From Candidatus Tharpella sp. (GTDB lineage: Bacteria; Desulfobacterota; Anaeroferrophillalia; Anaeroferrophillales; Tharpellaceae), in the NCBI GenBank assembly GCA_021163565.1, contig JAGGTT010000186.1, forward strand, positions 1 through 8,965: a stretch of 8,965 nucleotides of DNA. The letters run 5' to 3'. The notes under the pieces were generated by a model, which worked only from the letters and a program-made list of their open reading frames with translations, ran no database searches and had not been told where the DNA came from. Below are positions 1-6,006 of this stretch, piece by piece (the stretch's first letter is position 1; every line of letters begins with the position of its first letter). The translations under genes and the position numbers were made by a program.

Positions 1-2
1 AT

Positions 3-815
3 ATGGGTAGTGATGGCCGGCGGGAACAGACATTTTTTACCGATCAGGACAATGCTTTAGTTTATACGGTAGACGGAGTGCCGGAGGTTGACGCTTATTT
101 TGAGAACTTTGCCAATGAAATGGTTGCAGCTCTAGACCGGGTGGGTTTTGCTCTCTGCACGGGTAATATCATGCCTTCAAACCCGGATTGGCGCGGATCA
201 CTCGAAGAGTGGCATCGGAAAATGGAAAATATTTTTCATAATCAGAGCCAGAATAATCTGCTGCGGATAATCATTTTGATGGATATTGCCTTTTGTGCCG
301 GGTCAGAAACTATTGCTCAGCAGTTGATGGATAAGGTTCATCAGATGATCCATGATAACTTTGGAGCCTTGATGGTTATGGCCCGAAGTGCGGTGATGTC
401 CAGTGTGGCGTTAACTATGTTTAAGCAATTTCGTTTGGAGAAGAGTCCTGAGCATAGAGGAAAATTTAATGTTAAACTCTTCGGCTGGGCGCCGCTGATT
501 ATGACCGTCCGGGTTTTTGCCTTAAAATATAGATTTTCAGATACTAACACAATTGTGCGTATCAGACACCTGGAAGCTCAGAATCATTTTGATGAGGAAT
601 TCTCACACCGTTTGCAGGAGGCCTATCGGGTGCTGACGAAGGCTAAGATGATTTCCCAAGTGGAGGCGATTGTTTCCGGTCGCAAGTATGACTACTATCT
701 CGATCCGAATACCCTTAAGCCGGAAGCACAGGAAGATCTTAAACGGGCATTAGGCAGTGTTGAAGTGCTGCAGAAGCTGGCTTACAACAGTTTCTTCAGC
801 AGTAGTGGGATGTGA
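3..815 (+). CDS. DUF294-type nucleotidyltransferase, C-terminal part (5' end outside window)
   Basis: The first visible residues carry the nucleotidyltransferase motif GSDGRREQ followed by TDQDNALVY, where the G-S and D-x-D elements would bind nucleotide and metal. This is the signature of the DUF294 family, relatives of the GlnD nucleotidyltransferase head. The remaining 240 or so residues are helical and fit the substrate-binding domain that follows it in the family. In that family the motif is normally preceded by a cyclic-nucleotide-binding domain and/or a CBS pair, and residues usually run straight into the G-S motif, so the methionine at position 3 is probably internal and the gene starts left of the window. 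The substrate of these proteins is not known; a signalling role is inferred from the architecture. The gene ends in TGA and is convergent with the CBS-pair gene 39 bases downstream. No hydrophobic segment long enough for a membrane span is obvious, so it is probably cytoplasmic. Confidence 0.85.
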   Translation: MGSDGRREQTFFTDQDNALVYTVDGVPEVDAYFENFANEMVAALDRVGFALCTGNIMPSNPDWRGSLEEWHRKMENIFHNQSQNNLLRIIILMDIAFCAGSETIAQQLMDKVHQMIHDNFGALMVMARSAVMSSVALTMFKQFRLEKSPEHRGKFNVKLFGWAPLIMTVRVFALKYRFSDTNTIVRIRHLEAQNHFDEEFSHRLQEAYRVLTKAKMISQVEAIVSGRKYDYYLDPNTLKPEAQEDLKRALGSVEVLQKLAYNSFFSSSGM

Positions 816-819
816 TTGT

Positions 820-843
820 AAAAAAAGGTGCTGGATCATCCAG
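820..843 (-). terminator. Weak Rho-independent terminator of the CBS-pair gene
   Basis: On the minus strand, 11 bases after the CBS-pair stop codon, CTGGA-TGA-TCCAG forms a short 5-bp hairpin (831-843). After four bases (CACC) it is followed by seven T residues (820-826). The stem is short and the T-run slightly displaced, so termination may be inefficient. The plus strand has no matching T-run for the upstream gene. Confidence 0.35.
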
Positions 844-854
844 TTGTGAATCCA

Positions 855-1268
855 CTATTCGTGGCAGCAGGACTGGGCTAAGGCTTTCAAAATGTCGCCC
901 CGGGTAATTATGCCAACCAGTTTATTGTCATCGATTACCGGTAGACGATTGATACTGTTGTCGATCATAATCAGAGCACATTTCTCGACATCTTCCACTG
1001 GTGAAACGGTTATCACCTTGGTACGCATATGGTCGCTGACATAGTGGGCGCAGGTTCTTCTGATCTGTTCGAGAGAACTGCAATCGAGGTCAAAGGTCGT
1101 GATCAGGGGTAAAATATCTTTTCTTGAAATAATTCCTGTAACCTCTCCCTGATCAATGACCGGAGCTCCGGTTATATTCTTTTCCAGAAAGAGATCTATA
1201 ATGTCGCACACCCGGTCACGCGGAGTGACGCTGATTACATCCGGGTTCATGATCTCGCTCACCTTCAT
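855..1268 (-). CDS. Stand-alone CBS-domain pair protein
   Basis: A 137-residue protein made almost wholly of two CBS domains: about residues 1-60 (starting MKVSEIMNPDVISVTP) and 77-133 (VSDHMRTKVITVSP). Each ends in the nucleotide-ribose motif G-I-I-S/T-R-x-D (45-51 and 119-125). Paired CBS domains form a Bateman module that typically binds AMP, ATP, S-adenosylmethionine or a similar ligand and changes a partner's activity; ligand and partner cannot be told from sequence. The linker between the domains is longer than minimal and has cysteines at 63 and 73, and the C-terminus ends Cys-Cys-His-Glu, so thiol or metal chemistry is possible but unproven. The ATG at 1268 is preferred over an in-frame TTG at 1292 because AAGGA lies about 9 bases upstream of it. 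It is probably monocistronic, with its own promoter at 1377-1404. No signal peptide or membrane span is seen, so it is likely cytoplasmic. Confidence 0.9.
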   Translation of the reverse strand: MKVSEIMNPDVISVTPRDRVCDIIDLFLEKNITGAPVIDQGEVTGIISRKDILPLITTFDLDCSSLEQIRRTCAHYVSDHMRTKVITVSPVEDVEKCALIMIDNSINRLPVIDDNKLVGIITRGDILKALAQSCCHE

Positions 1269-1376
1269 AGTTTTTTCCTTATCTGCCGTCAAATATATCT
1301 GCTATGTGAGTAAGAAAAATGATCCCGGCAGTGGTTAATTGTTGGGGGTTTAAGGTTGTTTAATTTAATCTCTACA

Positions 1377-1404
1377 CTTATACTCGGTTGGTAATTCTTG
1401 TCAA
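1377..1404 (-). promoter_or_regulatory. Sigma70-type promoter of the CBS-pair gene
   Basis: Read on the minus strand, a perfect -35 box TTGACA (1399-1404) is followed by a 16-base spacer and the -10 box TATAAG (1377-1382, five of six consensus). Transcription would start near 1370 and give a leader of about 100 bases before the ATG at 1268. This is the best sigma70-like match I found in the window. The -35 box overlaps one arm of the inverted repeat CGGTTG/CAACCG (1385-1390 and 1402-1407), which spans much of the spacer and could be an operator. Confidence 0.6.
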
Positions 1405-1465
1405 CCGATAATTGATTTTGTTTTCCATTGTGCCGGGCGAGTTCTTTTCGAAATATGGCTGGGCC

Positions 1466-1514
1466 GGACAAGCATTGTCCCGACTGAGGGTTCTTAAAAG
1501 TCAGTTCCGGACAA
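1466..1514. repeat. Cluster of interlocking short inverted repeats
   Basis: GGACAA (1466-1471), TTGTCC (1475-1480) and a second GGACAA (1509-1514) lie in one 49-base stretch, so the middle arm can pair with either neighbour. The second pairing is reinforced by ACTGA (1483-1487) with TCAGT (1501-1505), giving an imperfect stem around a 13-base loop. An 8-bp direct repeat CCGGACAA (1464-1471 and 1507-1514) overlaps it. Higher GC than the flanks and nested symmetry suggest a dispersed spacer repeat or the relic of one, but only one copy is visible. Confidence 0.35.
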
Positions 1515-1834
1515 AATTTGCGAGACGTTCCACCCCAAGGGCACTTCTTCACTATCGCTCAGGGCGCAGAAAACAACCCATATCCCTAGCATTTGTCTAT
1601 GCAAATTGCCTACCGGACGGCAGTGAATTTCAATGCATCAAGGCCGCGCGAGAAATATTATTTTAAGATTACCCGATCAAGTATAAAAAAGTTATTTATT
1701 TCAACCTCTGGCAGCAGGTTCGCTTGTATTTTTTTTCATTATGTTTTTAAAATAAGCCGGTTAAATTGTTCATTGTTTTTTTTGTAGATTATCTATCATG
1801 TTGTTTATTAAGTCGATTTATGCATATTTTGGAA

Positions 1835-1848
1835 TATTGTGTACAATA
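1835..1848. promoter_or_regulatory. Perfect palindrome, candidate operator
   Basis: TATTGT-GT-ACAATA is a perfect inverted repeat with six-base arms and a two-base centre. Its core TTGTGTACAA fits the loose T-x-GT...AC-x-A pattern bound by FadR-type GntR regulators, a family that includes pyruvate and lactate sensors such as PdhR and LldR. The right half also contains TACAAT, which could serve as a -10 box, though no good -35 box lies 16-18 bases upstream. The site is 184 bases before the oxidoreductase start, so a regulator here could control that transcript. No regulator gene is present in the window. Confidence 0.35.
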
Positions 1849-1888
1849 AAATTAGGTTGCCATTGGCCGCTTTTTAGCGTATAGGGAG

Positions 1889-1952
1889 GCTCTTAATGGT
1901 ATCATATTTTAGCTTGTCATTAAAGAGCACATCCTTAAAGTCAGATTGCTCT
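1889..1952 (+). promoter_or_regulatory. Two mutually exclusive hairpins in the oxidoreductase leader
   Basis: GCTCTTAATG (1889-1898) can pair with CATT plus AAGAGC (1918-1921 and 1923-1928, one bulged A), a 10-bp stem that would bury the start codon of the short leader ORF. The same AGAGC segment can instead pair downstream, AGAGCA (1924-1929) with TGCTCT (1947-1952). Only one of the two stems can form at a time, the arrangement expected of an attenuator or translation-responsive leader. No T-run follows the second stem closely, so a translational effect is more likely than transcription termination. It matches no riboswitch class I recognise. Confidence 0.3.
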
Positions 1953-2027
1953 GTAGTTGATTCAGGTTGGGTTTATAATAGCTTTATTTTTTTAACGGAT
2001 ATAATTTGGATAATTCAGGAGAATTAA
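1896..2027 (+). CDS. Possible 43-residue leader peptide upstream of the oxidoreductase
   Basis: An ATG with a near-perfect Shine-Dalgarno AGGGAGG (1883-1889) six bases upstream opens a 43-codon frame ending in TAA four bases before the oxidoreductase ATG. The peptide begins MVSYFSLSLKSTS, has nine serines, and ends in a hydrophobic run (SFIFLTDIIWII). It resembles no protein I know. Its last codons overlap the oxidoreductase ribosome-binding site (2017-2021), so ribosomes finishing here could reinitiate downstream; translational coupling or leader-peptide control is inferred. Against it: a perfect TATAAT (1974-1979) lies inside the frame, composition is that of AT-rich spacer DNA, and a 43-codon frame can occur by chance. 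The strong ribosome-binding site and the tight spacing are the main support. Confidence 0.35.
   Translation: MVSYFSLSLKSTSLKSDCSVVDSGWVYNSFIFLTDIIWIIQEN
2012..2025 (+). promoter_or_regulatory. Oxidoreductase ribosome-binding site in a small hairpin loop
   Basis: AGGAG (2017-2021) is the Shine-Dalgarno for the ATG at 2032, ten bases away, slightly longer than optimal. It is framed by AATTC (2012-2016) and GAATT (2021-2025), which could form a weak 5-bp stem presenting AGGA in the loop. It also overlaps the last codons of the candidate leader ORF. Confidence 0.5.
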
Positions 2028-2031
2028 GTCG

Positions 2032-5000
2032 ATGGTTTTGAAACGGAGAGACATAGATTTTAAGAAGGACTTTGAATTTAATTTTAACGGAGCCCGACTC
2101 TTTGACCCTGACCGCTATGTTGAGGATATCAAAAGAGCTGCCGGTGACGATTTCGCGAAGATGTGTGAGCAGGCCGATTTTATCGGTGATGGTAATAGTG
2201 CTACAGTAAATGTTTTGAAACGGACAGTTACCGGCCTGGTAGGCTACCCGATTACTCCTTCAACTCCGATTGCTGAGGGAATGGCCAAAGCTTATGCGGA
2301 TGGTTTTGTCAATGCTTTCGGTGAGCGGATTTTCTACTTCCAGCCGGAGAGCGAATTGGGAGCCATGGCCTTTTTAGAGGGAGCCGCCTCCCAGGGCGGG
2401 CGTTATGCCGATAATACATCGTCCCAGGGTCTGACCTACAAGTACAAGAATATGTATTCGGTTGCCGGTAAACGCCTGCCGGTAGTTATGACGATGCAGA
2501 CTCGTGAACTCAATAAAGGTGGTTTGAGTATTCACAACGGTCATGCTGATTTATATGCCGCCCGGGGATCCGGTTGGCTACAGTTTATGAGTGCGGACAA
2601 TCAGGAGCTGCATTATTTGATTCCTCTGGCTTTTAAGGCGATTGAACAACGTCAGTTGATGCTTCCGGCGATTGTCGCCGGAGAGGGCTTTCTGAAAAGT
2701 CACAGTATCGAAAATATCAAGATAGTTTCAGACCAGTTTCTGAAGTATTTTCTCGGTGATCCCAATCGTTTATTTCAACCTGATTTCAACAACCCGGTAC
2801 TGATGGGAACCTTCACAGATATCGGGACAACGATGCCGACCCAGATGAAACAGGACTTGGCCCTGCTTAATGCTAAAAAGTATGTCAAGGCGGCCATGAA
2901 AGTCATGAATGCCATTCTTGGTACCTCTCTGGATGTGGTCGAGGATTATTATGCCTCCGAATCTGAATATGTTGTGGTCTGTCTCGGAGCAGCGGTCGGC
3001 ACCATGAAGGAAGCGATTAATTACTACCGTAGTAAAGGCGTTTCCGTGGGTCTTTTACGGCCGGTACTTTTCTACCCGGTTTGTACCGAGGAGATCGCCC
3101 GCGGAATCCAGAATGCTAAAGTGGTTTCAGTCCTGGAAAAAACCGCTCTGGCAAATGAGCGTTACCTCTTGCGGGATGTCAAACACGCGGCTTACAATGA
3201 GCGCACCGGGCGTAGTTTTAATCCGGTAATTACTTCCGGTATCTATGGCCTGGGAAGCCAGGATTTCAGCATTGAGGACTGTTTTGCTGTTATTGAGAAT
3301 ATGCTTTCCAAGAAGCCGGCCGGGATTTACGGAGTTGGTATCAAGGGGCCGCAAGTACTCGAGAAAGTGGTACATGATGACTTTACTGAGAGCGAGGTCG
3401 GTCTGGGCTTTATCGGGGTCGGGGCGGAAGGGGTAAAAACGGCGCAGGAAACTCTGGCCAAAATTATTGCCAAAGCCGGTAAATATGTTCAAACCAGTGC
3501 CAAATACGGGGCCTCGCGTAAGGGCGGCATGGTAGTTATGAATGCCCGGGTTGCGACTAAGCCGATTCGTAACTGTTCCGATGTCAGAAAGGTTGAAACC
3601 CTGGCTGTATTTAATGATAAGTATCTGCTCGACTACAGTCTGCTTGGTTTTATCAAAGGCATTAAAGCGGATGGTTACCTGATCGTCAACACGGTCAAAA
3701 GTTACGATGAGCTTAAACGTCTGGCTACGGTTGAAGTCCGGGAGCTGATAGAGAATGCCTCCTTTAATCTGGTTCTGCTCGATGCCACCGGAGCCTCGGT
3801 TTCCCTGTTGAAACGTAATCTTCCGGGAACCCCGATTCTGGGAGCCATTAATAGAATTATCGAGCTTTTGCCCGAAGATGAATTTAATGAAGCTTTTCGG
3901 AGTGAACTCGCAGGAAAATTCAGCGGTCAGAAAGCCAAACTGGTTGATATCAACATGGAGCTTCTGGAAGTTCCCTATGAGCTAATAGGCGTTCAGAAGA
4001 GCAGCAGCAAAGGTGCGGCAGCAAAAAGTGCTGTTGCCGATACCGCATGTTCCGAGTCTCAGCCGCTGGTTAAGAAAATCTATTATGATCCTCCGGCTTC
4101 ACGCGGTTATGACGAGTCTGACGAAAATGCCACGATTACATTTCCCTCGGTTCTAGGTGATAAGTACCGGCCTCTTTTTATTGAGAAGGTACTCAATCCG
4201 ATACAAAAGGGAGAGGATATTCCCTGGGATCAATACTTTAACATTGTTCCGGCAAAGACTTCTGAGTTTAATGATACTAGTCTTATCGGTACGGTGTTGC
4301 CGGTTTTCTCTGCTAAGAAGTGTATTGCCTGTGGACTCTGTATCGCAACCTGTCCGGATAATGCTCTCCGGGTGACAGTACTCCACGATCGTGAATATGA
4401 GGCTCTGGCAGATTTTGAAAAAATACTTTTTCGGCCTCTGGAACTAAATAAATTTACCGGTTATCATGATGCGGTTTTCAAAGACAGCTATCTCAATATC
4501 AATGTTATGCCTAAGTTCTGTAAAGGGTGCGGGGCCTGTGTCGAAGTTTGTAAGTCCAAAGCTTTCTCGTTGATCGATAAAGTCAGTATCGAAAGTGATG
4601 CTGACGAACGTTTTATCAACCCTGCAACTTTTGCAAGCGATGTCAGCAGTGAGGTCGCACCGTATGTTAAAGAGAATCGTTACCTGCAGCAGTTGATGTT
4701 GCTCTATTCCGGGCAGAAATTTCTCCCCGGTGGTCACAGTCTCTGTCCTGGTTGTGGTGAAGGGATCATTGAGAATCTGGTCTTTGCCGCAACTGAGATG
4801 GTACGTCGTAATCCCCGTTTGATTGCTGACTTCTATCGTTCACTCCCGGCTCTGATGACCCGGGAACACGGTCGCGGACTCCAGCATATGATTGATCACG
4901 GTTTTAATGTTTACACGGTTAATGCGACCGGTTGTGCTGAAGTTTCATGTCTGAGTAACCCCTATAATACCCGGGTCTACCCCTCTGGACATTATGGTTT

Positions 5001-5811
5001 CGGTACTGCCAGTGCGGCCGCTCTGGGAGCCCGGATTTCACTTTTTAATGCATTTCGGAATCAGTATCTGGATAAGTTAACTAAGGTTCTGGTTTTCGGG
5101 GGTGATGGATCTTTTTACGACATCGGTAACCAGGGGCTTAATTTCGCTTTGGGTGAAAATCAGGATGTGACCTGGATCATCTATAACAACGAAGCTTACA
5201 TGAATACCGGTTTTCAGAAGTCGGGGGCGAGTCGTTTTGGTTCCAACCGGACAACCTCTCCCTATGGTCTGGAGCTGCAGGGTAAGGATGACTTTCATCG
5301 CGAGATTGTCAGTCAAGGGATTGCCATTCCCGGAGTTTATGTCGCCCGGCTGTCAATTGCCAGTCCGGTTCACGCGATGCGTATTTTAACTGAGGCGATT
5401 GCCTATAAAGGACCTTCGTTGATCGAATTCTTCTCACCCTGTCCTACCGGTCAGGGTATGGCGACGGATGATTTACCGATAAGGTTGTCAAAAATGATGG
5501 TTGAATCGCGAGCGTGGACGATCTTCACGAGAAAGCCGTACGCCCAGATAGATCTTTCCGCCAATCCCGATCCGGAAGAGATCTATCCGAAAACCCGCAA
5601 GGTTAAAGGGAAAGAGGTGAAACCGGCCAGTTTTCGTGATATTGTTAATATGTTAGGGCAATTCACCGGTGATGAAGATACCATTAATGAAATTGTCAAG
5701 GTTAACGAGAGACAGAATCTCTATCTCTGGTCTCGGAGTCAGTATCGGGCTGGACTGCGTCAGAACGTGCCTGCGGAAGAGGAAATCTGCGATTTAATCA
5801 AAGACCGTTAG
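2032..5811 (+). CDS. Pyruvate/2-oxoacid:ferredoxin oxidoreductase, single-chain (NifJ/Por-like), divergent
   Basis: This 1259-residue cytoplasmic enzyme would oxidatively decarboxylate a 2-oxoacid, probably pyruvate, to acyl-CoA and CO2 with reduction of ferredoxin or flavodoxin, and may run in reverse. Domain order is that of one-chain PFOR. The TPP pyrimidine domain has GYPITPSTP at 71-79, E108 as likely activating glutamate and R158 as likely substrate arginine. The gamma-type domain starts near 456, with YGASRKGG at 492-499. A Ser/Ala-rich linker follows near 656-676. The ferredoxin domain has two CxxCxxCxxxC clusters (C764/767/770/774 and C830/833/836/840). The TPP-binding domain has GDG at 1024-1026 and NN at 1052-1053. 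Proximal cluster ligands are probably C905, C908, C968 and C1137. Oddities: a 50-residue N-terminal extension before the DGN motif, somewhat greater length than the usual 1170-1200, and NTGFQ (1058-1062) where PFORs usually have NTGGQ. The fold and cofactors are clear; the exact 2-oxoacid is not. Flanking signals suggest a monocistronic gene. Confidence 0.9.
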   Translation: MVLKRRDIDFKKDFEFNFNGARLFDPDRYVEDIKRAAGDDFAKMCEQADFIGDGNSATVNVLKRTVTGLVGYPITPSTPIAEGMAKAYADGFVNAFGERIFYFQPESELGAMAFLEGAASQGGRYADNTSSQGLTYKYKNMYSVAGKRLPVVMTMQTRELNKGGLSIHNGHADLYAARGSGWLQFMSADNQELHYLIPLAFKAIEQRQLMLPAIVAGEGFLKSHSIENIKIVSDQFLKYFLGDPNRLFQPDFNNPVLMGTFTDIGTTMPTQMKQDLALLNAKKYVKAAMKVMNAILGTSLDVVEDYYASESEYVVVCLGAAVGTMKEAINYYRSKGVSVGLLRPVLFYPVCTEEIARGIQNAKVVSVLEKTALANERYLLRDVKHAAYNERTGRSFNPVITSGIYGLGSQDFSIEDCFAVIENMLSKKPAGIYGVGIKGPQVLEKVVHDDFTESEVGLGFIGVGAEGVKTAQETLAKIIAKAGKYVQTSAKYGASRKGGMVVMNARVATKPIRNCSDVRKVETLAVFNDKYLLDYSLLGFIKGIKADGYLIVNTVKSYDELKRLATVEVRELIENASFNLVLLDATGASVSLLKRNLPGTPILGAINRIIELLPEDEFNEAFRSELAGKFSGQKAKLVDINMELLEVPYELIGVQKSSSKGAAAKSAVADTACSESQPLVKKIYYDPPASRGYDESDENATITFPSVLGDKYRPLFIEKVLNPIQKGEDIPWDQYFNIVPAKTSEFNDTSLIGTVLPVFSAKKCIACGLCIATCPDNALRVTVLHDREYEALADFEKILFRPLELNKFTGYHDAVFKDSYLNINVMPKFCKGCGACVEVCKSKAFSLIDKVSIESDADERFINPATFASDVSSEVAPYVKENRYLQQLMLLYSGQKFLPGGHSLCPGCGEGIIENLVFAATEMVRRNPRLIADFYRSLPALMTREHGRGLQHMIDHGFNVYTVNATGCAEVSCLSNPYNTRVYPSGHYGFGTASAAALGARISLFNAFRNQYLDKLTKVLVFGGDGSFYDIGNQGLNFALGENQDVTWIIYNNEAYMNTGFQKSGASRFGSNRTTSPYGLELQGKDDFHREIVSQGIAIPGVYVARLSIASPVHAMRILTEAIAYKGPSLIEFFSPCPTGQGMATDDLPIRLSKMMVESRAWTIFTRKPYAQIDLSANPDPEEIYPKTRKVKGKEVKPASFRDIVNMLGQFTGDEDTINEIVKVNERQNLYLWSRSQYRAGLRQNVPAEEEICDLIKDR

Positions 5812-5860
5812 GGCCAGGTTTAGACTGGTTTGTTTTAGAAGAAGTTGAACAAGATCTGCT

Positions 5861-5896
5861 AAAAAAGGCTCCTTATCAGTTTAAGGGGCCTTTTTT
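5861..5896 (+). terminator. Strong bidirectional Rho-independent terminator
   Basis: GGCTCCTTA (5867-5875) pairs with TAAGGGGCC (5882-5890) over nine base pairs with one G-U, around a six-base loop. Six A residues precede it and six T residues follow, so it can act on either strand. It lies 50 bases after the oxidoreductase stop and ends that transcript before the next gene's promoter. Confidence 0.9.
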
Positions 5897-5901
5897 AGGG
5901 G

Positions 5902-5930
5902 TAGACTTTTTCCAGACGGCATATTATATT
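5902..5930 (+). promoter_or_regulatory. Sigma70-type promoter of the OB-fold protein gene
   Basis: TAGACT (5902-5907, four of six to TTGACA), a 17-base spacer and TATATT (5925-5930, five of six to TATAAT) lie just after the terminator. Transcription would begin near 5937 and leave a leader of about 70 bases before the ATG at 6007. The leader contains motifs shared with the ends of the palindromic element at 6848-6972. Confidence 0.45.
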
Positions 5931-6006
5931 GAACTCTAATTGTCAGGTTTTTTAAGTCAGTGACCGAATTGTAAGAATTACCAATTTAGCTTTTGAGGAG
6001 ATATTG

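Larger units (their letters stand above)
1269..2031. other. Long intergenic region between CBS-pair and oxidoreductase genes
   Basis: No convincing conventional gene lies in these 763 bases. The left end holds the CBS-gene leader and promoter (1269-1404). From 1430 to 1565 the sequence is richer in GC and contains a cluster of short palindromes. From about 1660 it becomes strongly AT-rich, with T-runs at 1729-1736 and near 1775-1783 and an 11-bp palindrome TAGAT-T-ATCTA at 1785-1795. The last 200 bases carry the candidate operator, leader ORF and hairpins listed separately. The open frames of 64-87 codons here start at TTG or GTG without a convincing Shine-Dalgarno and resemble no family I recognise. 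Confidence 0.6.

Noticed and set aside
1703..1736. AACCT/AGGTT hairpin followed by eight T residues, possible plus-strand terminator
   Set aside because: The stem is only five base pairs, the T-run is eight bases away, and no plus-strand gene ends upstream of it.
1289..1787. Open frames of 64-87 codons on both strands in the CBS/oxidoreductase spacer (1289-1552 minus; 1412-1666 and 1593-1787 plus)
   Set aside because: They start at GTG or TTG, lack a usable Shine-Dalgarno, overlap each other and a palindrome cluster, and resemble no known family.
1974..1979. Perfect TATAAT as the oxidoreductase promoter
   Set aside because: No acceptable -35 box lies 15-19 bases upstream and no extended -10 is present; AT-rich spacers give such hexamers often. 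It remains a possible weak start.
1864..1982. Two GG-N10-GC patterns (GG at 1865 and 1969) resembling sigma54 promoters before the oxidoreductase
   Set aside because: The rest of the TGGCAC and TTGCA consensus is poorly matched and this spacing is expected by chance a few times in a spacer of this length.
3127..5316. Several 63-121-codon frames inside the oxidoreductase gene on both strands
   Set aside because: All overlap the strongly supported coding frame and have no family-like motifs of their own.
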